Assembly (NCBI GenBank): GCA_017506865.1 | Contig: JAFCMP010000057.1 | Location: 992,001 to 1,056,000 of the forward strand | Source of the DNA: Tribonema minus | Lineage: Eukaryota > Sar > Xanthophyceae > Tribonematales > Tribonemataceae | DNA length: 64,000 nucleotides | Reading direction: 5' to 3' | Shown: positions 11,490 to 22,800 of the stretch, piece by piece | Layout of the letters: each line of letters begins with the position of its first letter | Numbering within the stretch: the stretch's first letter is position 1 | Notes under the pieces: model-generated | What the model was told of the DNA's origin: nothing | Database searches by the model: none | The model's input: only the letters and a program-made list of their open reading frames with translations | Position numbers and translations under genes: made by a program

Positions 11490-13511
11490 CTAACGTGTAT
11501 ATGCCGATGTCGTAGCGCCGCTGAGAAGCATGTCGCGGTACGCGCGGAAGGTGGCACTGCTGAGAAAAGGGGGCACGTTCTCCAAGATGCCGAGCACGGG
11601 CCGGCACCGTAGCTGCAGGCGGCCGTAGTCGAGTGTGGAGATGGCGAGTGGTCCTTCGATGCGCGGGCCAGCGGCGGAGTAGGGCTGGCAGTTGCTGCCA
11701 TGTACCAAGGCGTAGACAGAGCGTACGCGTAGGAAACGGTAAACCTCCTCCGAGGCAAGGTCGGCGCAGATGGTGGGCACTGTGGGGAAGCGCTGCGAGT
11801 ACACATCTAGTGTGCGTTGGTCGAGCTCCACGGCGATGATGGGGCGCATGTAGCCAGCGGCGCCCTCCGTGGCGCCGCCGATGCCACAGCCCAAGTCGGC
11901 AAAGGTGGCTGGCTGCATAATGCTGCGCGATGCGCCTGGCCGGCGCAGCGGCAGTTGAAGCGGTAAAGCGGCAGCGGGCACGTCGTATAGCTCCTGTAGC
12001 TGATCCATGCCAATGATGCGGCTGAAACCGTCGGCAGGCTGATGCTCGCCCTTGAGGTAGCGCACGGTGTAGTCGTACTCTTCAAGCTGCAAGGCCCAGC
12101 GCGTGAGCACTGCGCTGCTGGCCATGTTGCGGTTGAGGAAGAGTAGAGGCTGGCAGTCAGTCCACACTGTGAACGACTCGTAGCGTAAGTAGCCGCGGAA
12201 GAACTCCACGGCCTTGACGATGGCCATGAGCTCCTTGACGGTGGCGCCGTAGTTGGCCTCCGCGGGGGATAGCACCTTGCTGAAGAAAGAGATGACGCGC
12301 TCGTAGGGCTGTAGGGCGCCGGCGCGATCGGGACCAGCTTCTGCATCCGGCGGGCACTGTGTGAGCACTGCGCCTACGGCGTAGGCGGACGCGTCGGTGT
12401 AGAGCTGGTATGCCATCTGAGGGTCAGCGTATGTGAGGACGGGCTCCGATAGCAGGGCGGCGCGCAGCTGAGCCATGCAACGGTCGTGGCGCTCACACCA
12501 CTGGCGGAATGGATCAGGTCCCGCAGTCTTGCGTAAGAGGTGGTTGAGCGGTGCCACGAGCTCTCCGTGACGGGCAATGTGCTTGCTGTAGAACGCGACC
12601 ATGCCGATGAAGCTGCGCAGCTCCTTGACGGTGCGCGGCGAGGGCACTGCAGAGACGATCTCCACATTGCGAGTGAGCGGCTTGACGCCTGAAGCAGAAA
12701 CTTCAAACCCGACAAACTTGGTTGAAGTTGTACCAAAAGAGCACTTGCTCACCTTCCACACCAGGCCGTAGTAGCGGGTGCGGAGTAGGATGGCATAAAT
12801 GAGTGCGCGGTACTGCTGGTAGTTGGCGGCGTGTGGGCTCATGTCGTCGACGTACTTGGTGGCGCCGGCGGGGCGCAGGTCGCCAAAGCACATGTCGGCG
12901 ACGCGGTTAGAGGCGGTGGGAGCGACCTTGCTGCCAAAGCCGAGGCGTGTAGGCTGAATGATGCCAAGCTGCGGTATTTCCAGCGCGTACAGGTGGCGGC
13001 ACTCGGGGTCGATGACCAAGTTGTTGAACGCCCCAAGCGCGTCCATGCTGCCAAAGATGCGGCTGCCGCGGAAGTCGCCCATGAGCTGCGGTATGTGGAC
13101 AACGGGGCCGTAATCGTCGGCGGTGTCCTTGTTGATGCGGCGGTAGTCGCCGCAGATGCGCCACTTGCTGGTGTGCGGCTTGGGGGTGACGAGGGGCTGG
13201 CTCAGCTGGTCAGTGCGCGCGCAGCGCTCGTGAAGGCCAGCTGCAAGCTGCTGCTCGCCCCAAGTGAGCAGTATGGCAAGGGCCACGGGGCTGAAGCGGC
13301 GTGTGGGTTCACGAAAGGGCTTGTAGGAAGCCTTCATGACCGGCCGGAAGTAGCCGAAGGAAGCAGAGACGTTGCCGACGTCCGTGTCTTCTTGTCCGAA
13401 GCAGTCCTCGAACTGTTGGAGCAGGGTGACGAAGTCTTGGCGCTGCTCCGCCGTGAATGGGCTGTCGGTTGGGATGAGCGACGCGAAGTCCACCGGCGGC
13501 TTGCTGGTCAT
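11490..13511 (-). CDS. Retrotransposon ORF: reverse transcriptase, RNase H, N-terminal part of C5 methyltransferase
   Basis: A 673-codon frame. The Ty3/gypsy reverse transcriptase core shows WRICGDYRRIN, MDALGAFNNL, LGFGSKVAPT and YVDDM. The tether has FVGFEVS and LRSFIGMVAFY. RNase H shows YTDASAYAVGAVL, KELMAIVKAVEFF and WTDCQPL. After GEHQPADGFSRI the frame does not go on to integrase. Instead it enters a cytosine methyltransferase: FADLGCGIGG (SAM-binding motif I), IIAVELD (motif II), GSNCQPYS (motif IV with the catalytic Cys) and LGILENVPPF (motif VI, ENV). This cargo is discussed in the findings. Confidence 0.88.
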   Translation of the reverse strand: MTSKPPVDFASLIPTDSPFTAEQRQDFVTLLQQFEDCFGQEDTDVGNVSASFGYFRPVMKASYKPFREPTRRFSPVALAILLTWGEQQLAAGLHERCARTDQLSQPLVTPKPHTSKWRICGDYRRINKDTADDYGPVVHIPQLMGDFRGSRIFGSMDALGAFNNLVIDPECRHLYALEIPQLGIIQPTRLGFGSKVAPTASNRVADMCFGDLRPAGATKYVDDMSPHAANYQQYRALIYAILLRTRYYGLVWKVSKCSFGTTSTKFVGFEVSASGVKPLTRNVEIVSAVPSPRTVKELRSFIGMVAFYSKHIARHGELVAPLNHLLRKTAGPDPFRQWCERHDRCMAQLRAALLSEPVLTYADPQMAYQLYTDASAYAVGAVLTQCPPDAEAGPDRAGALQPYERVISFFSKVLSPAEANYGATVKELMAIVKAVEFFRGYLRYESFTVWTDCQPLLFLNRNMASSAVLTRWALQLEEYDYTVRYLKGEHQPADGFSRIIGMDQLQELYDVPAAALPLQLPLRRPGASRSIMQPATFADLGCGIGGATEGAAGYMRPIIAVELDQRTLDVYSQRFPTVPTICADLASEEVYRFLRVRSVYALVHGSNCQPYSAAGPRIEGPLAISTLDYGRLQLRCRPVLGILENVPPFLSSATFRAYRDMLLSGATTSAYTR

Positions 13512-13904
13512 GTCGCGAGGCTCAGCAGGGGGGCCAAATAGGCGCGACGGCTCCAGTGGATCTGCGAGCAGGGGATGTTTGGCTACGACGCCGGAGCAAC
13601 TTTAGCCACCGTGAAGGTCAGCATCGGCAGCGGAGCCGAACATCTTGTACCAGTCGTCGGTACGCCAGTGAGACGGCATGCCGACGGGGATGACGCAAGG
13701 GTCCGTGAATGCTGTGGCGCGTAGGTATGCGGGGGCGCCCAGGTTGACAGAACCGTGATGAGCTGGCCGCGGGCGCTGCTGTGCTGCGCCAGGCGTGCCA
13801 GAGTTGTCGGGGCCGCGGCTAGGGAGCTGGCGGCGTGCGTCTTGGGGCCGTTCTCCGCTGCTGGGGTTGAGCGTGGATGGACGCGGCGGCGGCGCCTGCT
13901 GGCG

Positions 13905-15113
13905 CTACTGGCTGCGGTCTCGAGAAGGCGTGAGTGCGGAGGCGGCACCTGCAGGGGGAGCAAAACGCAGCGCAGAGTTGCCACCTTGGGGGGTGGGAGC
14001 ACTCTGCGGACGGGAATTGTCGCCGTGACGGTTGCCGCGGTAGGGGCGGCGCCCGCTGCCGTTGCGGTTGCCGTTGCCCTGGTTGTTGTTGCCGTAGTTG
14101 AGCGATGTGTCGTCATCAACGTAGTCGGCGGAGGGAGAGCTGTTGAAGGGAGATGGCGACCCATGCTGAGGTGGCATGAAGTTGGCGCTGCTGGCGCCGT
14201 TGGTCGCGGTGGAATTCTCTTTGTTGCGCAAAACGATGGTGCGTTCAATGCGCTGAAGAGACGCCACCATCTCCTCCTCGTTGAAGCGAGAATGCGTCTG
14301 CAGGCGCATCTGCTGGCGCAGTCCCGGAAGTAGGCCCCCCTCGAGGATGGTGAGGAACAGGCACTCCTGAAGCTCAGGCAGAGGGGCGGCGGAGGCGCCG
14401 CTGCTGCCGTCAACGGAGACGGCGCGAGTGCGGCGAACCTGGCCGTATAGGGTAGACAGTTGCTGAAGCGTGCGGCGGCCGCGTAGAATGTAGGCCTTGC
14501 TGGTTTCCTTGGCCCCCTGCTTGAGGTCGACCACGGCGCGGCAGCTGTCCTCGAACGCTGCCGGGGGGGCGAAGTGCTCGAGCAGCACCTGGGCGATGCC
14601 GGTGAAGGAAGTTGGCCAGGTGCCGGCCTGGCGGAGAGAGGTAGCAAGCGCATGTGCCTCGCCTCTCAAACTGAGGAAGGCATAGTGGCAGATGTCGTGG
14701 GGCGCGGTGACTTTCTGCGTCTCCATATAGGAGATGAAGCGCTCTACCCATTCCGTGACGTCTTGTTCCGTACGTACGCCTTGAAGTAGCTTGGCGCCAT
14801 GGTAGTCGGGGAGGTTCTTGACGGCGTCTGGCTTGAGAGGTTTTTCTACTGCGCCACGACCTGTGAGGGGGATGCCGATGCTGCGCAACGAGGCAAGCAG
14901 CTTGGCATGGTCACGGGCGGCGCGCTCCTCGGGGGTGCGATGGCGCCGCGGGCGCAGGTCGATGCCTGCGGCGGCGGCGGCGGCGGCGACTTCAGCGGCG
15001 GTGGCGGCCGCGGTCGGGTCCAGTGTAGAGGGCGCGCCCGCGAAGGAGGGTGCGGCGTCTGCTGGAGGTCCGGTGGCAGAATGTGGGGTAGGCTGTTTTA
15101 AGCCCCATGACAC
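13905..15113 (-). CDS. Retrotransposon gag
   Basis: A 402-codon frame starting MSWGLKQPTPHS. Its centre matches the Retrotrans_gag domain pattern: LPDYHGAKLLQGVRTEQDV, WVERFISYME, the helical segment around HYAFLSLRGEAHALA, and LLEHFAPPAAFEDSCRAVVDLKQG. The C-terminal part is Asn/Arg/Gly-rich and basic, as expected for a nucleic-acid-binding tail; I see no CCHC knuckle. It sits first in element order, upstream of the RT frame. Confidence 0.8.
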   Translation of the reverse strand: MSWGLKQPTPHSATGPPADAAPSFAGAPSTLDPTAAATAAEVAAAAAAAGIDLRPRRHRTPEERAARDHAKLLASLRSIGIPLTGRGAVEKPLKPDAVKNLPDYHGAKLLQGVRTEQDVTEWVERFISYMETQKVTAPHDICHYAFLSLRGEAHALATSLRQAGTWPTSFTGIAQVLLEHFAPPAAFEDSCRAVVDLKQGAKETSKAYILRGRRTLQQLSTLYGQVRRTRAVSVDGSSGASAAPLPELQECLFLTILEGGLLPGLRQQMRLQTHSRFNEEEMVASLQRIERTIVLRNKENSTATNGASSANFMPPQHGSPSPFNSSPSADYVDDDTSLNYGNNNQGNGNRNGSGRRPYRGNRHGDNSRPQSAPTPQGGNSALRFAPPAGAASALTPSRDRSQ

Positions 15114-15382
15114 AGAGTGTGTGATGGCCAGACCAGTTGTAGGTCAGCCCACACTCAGCTGTAGGTGAAAAACAGCAGGCCACTTGTTGACTCCAGGTTG
15201 GCAAGGCAGGGCAGGGTTGCAAAGTCTGACACTGTCGTGTTGCAGGGTAAGAGTGATTGCATTGCAAGGGAGCAGAGGAGAGCTGCTGCCAACAGTTGGC
15301 AACTTAAGAGAGCCAGTGTGGGCACACCCAGGGCCAGAGTGGTGGGCCTGATTGGTAGACAACTAACCAATCATAGGTGGCA

Positions 15383-15506
15383 GTTACACCACACCAAGGG
15401 TGCCAAAGTAGTGGGCCTCGTGGTGGGCAACTGTACCAACGGTAGATGGCAGTTACGGAAGTTGAAAGATGAAGTTGTGGGGCGGATAAAGGGGCAGATT
15501 CCCACA
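15383..15506 (-). repeat. Terminal direct repeat (LTR-like), right copy
   Basis: Identical to 8267-8390. The plus-strand sequence just inside it (15320-15382) contains a diverged version of the repeat's own internal unit (GTGGGCCTGATTGG...GGCAGTTAC). The sequence outside is unlike that flanking the left copy. Confidence 0.65.
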
Positions 15507-15597
15507 CATAGTATATACAGAAACAGAACAAGTTTTTTGTCTGCATATGTGGGCCAAACACTCATCATCACCTCTCTGAGCACGAATAAAAAAAAAA

Positions 15598-15668
15598 GGC
15601 TTGGTGGTTCAATGGCAGAATGGATGCTTGCCATGCATTCGACCCGGGTTCGATTCCCGGCCAAGTCA
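15598..15668 (+). tRNA. trnG-GCC: tRNA-Gly(GCC)
   Basis: A 71-nt cloverleaf. The acceptor stem GGCTTGG pairs with CCAAGTC (one G-T wobble), with discriminator A. The D arm is GGTTCAATGGCAGAA (A-box region). The anticodon stem is GATGC/GCATT with loop TTGCCAT, giving anticodon GCC. The T arm is CCCGGGTTCGATTCCCGG, which contains the B box GGTTCGATTCC. No intron and no encoded CCA. A T5 run at 15674-15678 is a suitable RNA polymerase III terminator. An A-rich run directly precedes the gene. Confidence 0.95.
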
Positions 15669-16879
15669 AGCATTCTTTTTCGCCCCATCTTTGGCTGAAG
15701 TTGCATGTGGGAACCTTCAAAGTTGGCATGAATGGATCATTGATTGCACACCTCAATGCATGCTTCCACATGACATGCCTTTGTGTGCACTGCATCTCAT
15801 CCATATCCCTGCATGTCCCTACTTTTCGGCCCATCTCTGTCGCAGCTGTCGCAGCTTCCTTTTCTTCCTGGTGATTCTGTGTATGTAGTGTGGCGTGTAC
15901 AGGTGTGAAGAGGGCAGAAATGATTACATGGTGCACAACGCTCTTCTGCAGCACCGTAACGGCAAGGCTTCACTTCGCAGATTTCGACAACTACTCATGA
16001 GGCACCCATGTGCATGATGAGTCATTGATGACGGATGTACGTAGTTGATGTTGACGATGTCAACCTGAATTGAGCAAAGCATTTGTCACAACGCCACGAA
16101 TTGAGCACAGCATCTGTCGCAATGCCACATCTTGAGGCGAACAGGTATGCTGCAGTACCCAAACAACATGTGTGAAGCACAAGCAAACCATGACTGACAA
16201 AACATACAGTAAAGAGCAGCATTTATTGCTGCGTGTAGCAGAAGAACCAGTCTTCCATTGCGTCCTTCAGCATGGTGATGGAATGGTGGGTGAGCATTGC
16301 CGCATGTTGCTAGCTGCCAAGGCTTGGCTTAGTGCACATGCGGTGCCCTGAGTCGTGTCAAAGTCCGTGACGTGCCTGCGCAAGAGTGTCCCTGGCGCAA
16401 TGCAGCTTGCACTTAAAAGGAGGCAGTGGGTGCTGCTGTGCCAGCCGAGGGCATCATGTTCGTCGTGAATGTTCACCAAACTCCTGAGTTCCGCGAACAA
16501 CGGCAAGCTGTGTTGCAGATCCAGGGTAGTGTGGGTGCGCAGTCAGGCGCCACTGAACTAACTGCCTTCAGTCGCCCAATGCGCCTCGCAGTGCAGGGGC
16601 AGCTACTTAGCGCAGCAGCCCTACGTCATGCACTGCAGCACGCATGCACTTACTGCATGCGCACAGCGCGTAGCGTGATGCGGGCGCCACCGCGGCGCCC
16701 TGTGCAACGCACAATTGCACTTTCGCGCAACAAGGCGCTGTCTTTCCCACATCCCCTTCGCACGCAAGCGCGGGCATCTGGGCGGGCGCGCAGCCCAGCC
16801 CAGTGGCAGTGCTCCGGAATCGTGTGCATCACGCATCTGTGAGCGGTTTCAGAGCATGACTCGAGTGCGGCGCGCGCTG
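15669..16879. other. Intergenic region, 3' flank of transporter gene
   Basis: No ORF here has coding character. A near-duplicate GAATTGAGCA(A/C)AGCAT(T/C)TGTC is present around 16070-16110. Otherwise nothing was recognised. Confidence 0.5.
15674..15678 (+). terminator. Pol III oligo-T terminator of tRNA-Gly
   Basis: TTTTT six nucleotides after the tRNA 3' end. Confidence 0.8.
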
Positions 16880-19800
16880 TCACAGTATGACTATGAGGCT
16901 CTCGATGATGGTCCACGCCAGGCTGCCAAAGAGCACGACGAGGAACGCCGTGCCGCCCCACCTGTAGCTCTCCTTGTTGCCCTGCATGGCGCGCTGCTGC
17001 TCGGCGTTCGCCGGCAGGTAGCCCATGAGGACGAGCGGCAGCGGCTGAATGAGGCTGTGACGCACAGCACAGGTACAGGGCGGAAGCGTCAGAATGACGC
17101 AGTGTCTCAAAGGTTTGCGGAATGAGGCTGCAGCACACAGCGGAGGTGCATGCGGGAGCGTCAGAATGACGCAAGTGTCTCAAGTTTCTTCTTGCGGAAT
17201 GAGGTTGCAGCGCACGGCGGGGGCACAGGCAGGAGCGTCAGTCTGACGGAGTGTCTCAAGGGTTTGCGTAGACGTGGCGTTGTTCTGTGTGGGTTGCTTG
17301 ATGCCAGTTAGGGATGACGAAGCACTCAGGCATGCCGCACTTGCACCTTCCACGCCGCACCCGATCACATGTATGGAGGGTGGAGCATGCATCAACGATG
17401 CGGTGACCGAGGCTGTCGGGCTGTGCGGCTCTTGAGCGCATGTGTGAAGTCCACACTGTGAACCATGGGGCTTTGGACGGCAGCCACGCACGCCTCCGAG
17501 GAGCTCAGGTGACCAAGTTCCAAGCACCACAGCGTAACCAGACAGCGCCGTCAACAGCTAGCAGTGGCCACCTGTTGGGCATAGGGCAAACAGTGTGCGC
17601 AAGTGCTGCGTTGATGTGGTTGCCAACGACAGTGCTTGTAAGGGCTCAACGCTGCGCTTACCGCTGCCGAATTGCGCGGGCTGCACTCAATGAGCCGCAC
17701 TACGATCAATGCCGAAGTGACCGTCACTTTGCCCTGACCCTAATTTAACCCCTGCCTTAACCTGGGGCCTGTTTTCCAGCTTTTCCAAGCGTGTCTGCTG
17801 CTGCTGTGGAGCCAATTGACTTTTCATCGAATAGTAACTTTGTATACCTTGTAAGCAGGGTAAGCCGCCACATGCCACCAAACTGGCCTGCCGCAAAGGC
17901 CTCGTTGCTGACGTCCCAGAGGTGCGTGAGCAGCGTCCCGATGCTGAAGCTCACCGCGCCAGCAACATTGCTGCAGCAGCAGCGCACAAGTACATGTGCA
18001 GGACACGAGTGAGCTGCCAAGAAGCCGCAAATGTGCGCTTCACAACGCAAACATGCGCTGCACATCCAGATGTGACCGTAACGCATGAGCGCGGTCAACA
18101 GATCAACAGACCCGAGACAGTAGCGCAGCGGCGTTGCGCAGCAGGATCATTTTTGAAGCTGAGCATGGAGGACACCACGAAGCATTGAGTGGGCACGGCA
18201 TTGAAGTCAAAGAAAGAAGTGTTGCATGCCGGCAGTGCGCAGGTGCCGTGGTGAGCTACGTCGCAGGATGTGTGAACATCCCCCGCCCCCCTCCCCACTG
18301 CTCTGCTGCTGCCACACTGAAAGCACCGGTTTTCAAGCAGTGCTCTCATTTCATCTGCTGCTATCACTTTGAAACTGACGCTTCCCCAGGAGCGCTTGAT
18401 TTCAGCACACAACTTCCAGTTTCAAGTTCAACTTCAATGAGGAGAGTCGCCTGCGTCTCACCTGAGCGTTGTGAGGATGGCGTACGTCGTCCCCTCCGTC
18501 CCCTCGGGGCACATGCTGATGTACATCTGGCACACGGGCAGGAACTGTATCGCGCTCACAAACTCTGCCAGCGCGTCGTCGCCCAGCGCAAAGGCCAGGT
18601 CCCCCACGCCGAATCTGAATGCAGAGGAGGAGCAGGGAAAGAGTCACGCAGGCGGTGAGCAGCAGCAGATAGATGAGCAGGTGAGTGGTGTAGTGACGCA
18701 AGAGGTCATGATGATTGGGCACAACCTCCAGTCAAACTTCATCTCATCTGTGAAGTACATGAAAAAATTCAATAGCAAAGTTCAATCATTGAAGCCCAGA
18801 AGCCGCCCGGTTGCTAACCGCTGCTGTACGCAGAAGACGAGCAGCAGCTGCACCACCGCGAAAAAGCACGTTCGCGTCGTGGTGACGCGGTAGATGGTGA
18901 TGCATGTGGGTACGTGACCAAATCATTTCATCATAGGTATCTGTAAAAGAATCATCAGATTTGCTTCTAGTTGGCATCTCAAAAAACTGTGTGAGCGCTC
19001 ACCGCTGATTCACCCGAAATATGAGCAGCAGCTGCACCACCGAGAAGAAGCACGTTAGCGTCGTCGTGACGCGGTAGATGGTGCGCCAGCCCGTCCCCAT
19101 GAAGCAGCGCTTGTACGCGATGAGCCCGCAGCTGCTGAAGAGGCTGCCGACAATGCCGATAAGCCCCAGGTCGAAGCTCTCAAACTTCAACCCCTCCACC
19201 AGGAAGGAGCGCCACGCGGCGTTCGGCACCTGGAAAAGGGACAGGGGGGGGGGGCAGAAAGGTGAGTGAGCACTGTGCTGATTGCAGCCACTCGCCAGTT
19301 TGAACGAGGTGAGACGTGGAGAAAAGTGCTGATTAGGTAGGCCATGTGTCTGCATGAGCTGGCGGCCAGGTGAGATTGCGTTACAGCCTCCTTCCACGCA
19401 GCAAACGATGCTCCATCAAACTACTCTCATCATAAGGCGTCTACTGCACAGACCACAGTCCTGCGCTATGAAGACTGCCCTATGGTAACACGCGTGCCAT
19501 ACTACTAGCCTACACAATTGTGACCAGCGCAGTCTTGACCGCCGCGTGTCAACCACAGCGCATGTTTTCTTTCGCTGTTGCCATCACCATATGGATGTCG
19601 TCCTGCACTTGAACTTGGTGCTATGTACGCGCGAGCAAATCATGCGCTTTGCCGTCACTGCAGGCACGTACCTGAAAGAGGTTGTACGTGAACACCACCG
19701 CCATCGGCACGAACACCGACCGGAGGCTCAGCGCGGTGAAGATGGCATCGCACTGCGCCTGTAAGGTGCCAGACAATTGGCACAGAACACAATGGAAGCG

Positions 19801-22800
19801 AGGAATGTCAGCCGTCTGCACATCAATCGCTGTTCATAAGGGGGTCGACGAGGACAGAGTAGTGCAAGAGGGCGTGTGTGTGCTGCATGTTGAAGTTGAG
19901 CTCGCGCGAGACGCAGCGGCGGCATGCCAGCGACGAGCGATGGCTCACTGTCGGCAGCGCGGTCCGCACAACGTGGGGCAACGTTATTTACTATCACTAT
20001 GGATGTTTTCATGAACTCGCCAGCAGCACGGCAAAGTGGGGGGCCACAGCCTTGGCAGCCATCGACACTGCGTACAGCACGCACACCATGGGACGACGCT
20101 CGATATAGTAGCCAGCAATGCATGAAGTCGCCTCCCATATAGCAAGGCGCCTGCCACAAGCTCAGCAACAATATAACCACCAGCAAGACGCCACCCTACG
20201 CGCCGTGTCCCGTCAACAGCATCCTCTCGCGCTGCGCAGGCCACCTGCTTTCAATCGGTGCAGGTCCATGGTTTTATGTAGAAGTAGTAACTCAAGTTCA
20301 ACCAAAGTTTCCTGCTCGAATACTTCTAAACGCACCCTGAGCGCTGCTGCCCTGTCGCCCGGCCGCGGCACGTACGCGCTCTCGCGCAGCGTCCACATGA
20401 AGGGCGCCACCACGAGCAGCGGAAAGAGGCCGTTGAGCAGGAAGACCTCGCCTATGGTCATGCCCCACCCCCAGCGCTCCTTGTTGTACACGCAAGTGCC
20501 CAGGACGCTCCCCAGGAGGCTGCCGCAGAACCGCGTCGCGTAGCCCGTAGCCTGCAGCGCGCGGAGCACAAGGTGACGCTGCGTGTAAGTTGCCATGTCT
20601 ACCTACGCTCTGTACGGTCATCTGGATCGGGCACACAGACCTTGAGGTGCAGTGCCAGCTTCAAGTATGAGTGTCAGGCCTACACTCTGCATCTGGATCG
20701 GGCGCACCGGACCTGAGGTGCAGTTGGTACCAGCTTCAAGAGTTAGTGTCATGCCTACCCTCTGCTGTACCTGGATCGAGCGCGCAGAAAGTGAGGTGCA
20801 GCTGGTGCGAGCTTCAAGTGTAAGTGTCACACCTACCCTCTGCTGCATCTGGATCGAGCGGACAGAACTTCAAGTGCAGTCGGTGCCAACTTCAAGCGGG
20901 TGACTCGCCTGCATGCTCCCGCGCGTCTCCTCCGGCTCGTTCTTGGAGCGCTCCACGATGATGGCGTCCGTGGTGACGTCGGACATCATGAAGCCGCACG
21001 TGCCGAGCAGCTGCAGCAGCGCGACAGACTGCACGCCGGGGCGCCCCGTCGCCGCCAGCAGCAGGTTGCACATGCTGACAAGGGCGAGGCGGGGCGGCAG
21101 GTGCGTGATAGACTGAGATGTGAAGTGTTTGCGAATGGCAGCAGGTTGCACATGCCGACAACAAGAGTTGTCATCAAACATCAACAACATGGGGCAACAG
21201 GTGCGCACTGAGATGTGGAGTGTTTGCGAACAGCAGCAGGTTGCACGTGCTGACAACAAGGTGGGCAACAGGTGCCAAGATGGGCAACAGGTGCGTACTG
21301 AGATGTGAAGTGTGTGCGAATAGCAGCAGGTTGCACATGCTGACGACTGCGAGGTGGGGCGGCAGGCGCGCGTTGACAGAGATGAGAAGCGTTTGCGTGC
21401 TGAGGACAAGAAGGTGGGGAGCAGGTGCATGATGGACTGAGATGTGAAGCGTTTGCGGAGAGGCTGTGCGCAAGCAGCGGCGTAGTGCATCGCTTATTGA
21501 TTCGCACAGGCCGGCGGAACTGCGCTTGCAGCTGCAGGAGAGCCCGTGCTGGTAGGCGACACTGAACAGCCGTTTGGGCGGAGAATCCAGAGCACCGACA
21601 ACCAGACGACGTGACAGCGCCAGCACAAGTGTGTACTGCGCTGCATGTCATATCTGAGTACGGTACTGTGAGGGCAACACCGCAGGGGCTGAGCAGCCGC
21701 AACAGTGCGAGTGCCTGTACGTTGGGGCGCTGCGCCGGTGGCAGCATAAGCCTGCAAGGAGCGCTGCCACACTGAACTTGTAATTGAAGTTGCTCAATGT
21801 CTGTGCGCGGTGACGCCACATGCGCTGAGCAGCTGCAGTCCATTGCCTCGACGCTGCGCGGTTCACGGTCCTAGTTTTTGGGCTTTGGCTTAGACCTACA
21901 ATGCGGTTATGCCAACACACTTTTGCACTCCGTTATCTACAGTCCGAATAAGACTGCTTGGTGAAACCATACTTGAAGTGTCGCTCCTTTAGTTCCAGCC
22001 GGACTTCAACCAGCACGCAAAAGATCTGACATCTTTTGGGTCTACCGATTTCGCCATAGCAGCAGTTGATGCAGTGGGGATTTTACGCTGGGCGGTTCTG
22101 CCGCTGTCAGCGGCAGCATGCGTGAGGGAATGCAGCAGCTGACTGGTGCTCAGCTGCTGTAGTGGTGTGAGAGGCTATGCAAGCATCAATGAAGCACTTG
22201 AGGCATGCTCTATGCCCCGATGAGGCGTCCAATAAGCGCTACGCTGAAAGCGGCAGCGGAGTGAGGCACAGAGTTGAAGTACTGTGCCGCTGCAGCAGTG
22301 TGCTCTGTGTCCAGAACACGCATTCAGGAGGCATTTTGAGTTGTACACAAGCAGCATGATGCACCTCCTAAGGGCGCAGGTAACAGGCGTGCGCATGCCC
22401 TGTTGTGCAATGTGCACCAGCATACACCTGCCTTTGACCACTGCCATCTGGTCCAGCTCAGTCACGCTCAAGGCCACCGGTCTGATGACACCTTCTGCTG
22501 ACACCTACTTGCAGTGACCATTCAGAATATATCAAGTACCTGAAGAGCTCTGGTCCCATTCATTCCTCTCAGCACGCACTACAGAATGGAGTTTAGTCAT
22601 ACGCGTCCAAAGACCCAAACACGTGTGCCAGGGAAGCACAGCACATACTGCAATGGCCGTTGGTGCGCTCCTAAAAGGTTGCAGAAAAGACACAAAAGGG
22701 CGCGCACCTGTAGATGAACCACCCCGCGATGAAGTAGGGCTTTCTCCGCATGCCGCCGATGGGGAAGTTGTCGGAGATGAAGCCGTACACCAGCTTGAAT

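Larger units (their letters stand above)
8267..15506 (-). mobile_element. Ty3/gypsy (chromovirus-like) LTR retrotransposon carrying a C5 DNA methyltransferase domain
   Basis: About 7.2 kb on the minus strand, flanked by direct copies of a 124-bp repeat (8267-8390 and 15383-15506) that I read as identical. In element sense the order is gag (15113-13905), reverse transcriptase and RNase H (13511 onward), a C5 cytosine methyltransferase domain, integrase and a C-terminal chromodomain (ending 8750). Domain order RT-RNase H-integrase places it in Ty3/gypsy. I did not recognise an aspartic protease in the 13.5-13.9 kb stretch. The identical ends imply a recent insertion. It looks largely intact, with perhaps one or two breaks in the coding region. 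A target-site duplication and a primer-binding site were not convincingly found, so the exact ends remain provisional. Confidence 0.88.

Noticed and set aside
12831-14333. Plus-strand ORFs of 190-240 codons
   Set aside because: Antisense shadows of the retrotransposon gag and RT frames, with no domains of their own.
16426-16842. 138-codon plus-strand ORF downstream of the transporter
   Set aside because: No domain, low-complexity composition, and it lies in the transporter 3' flank.
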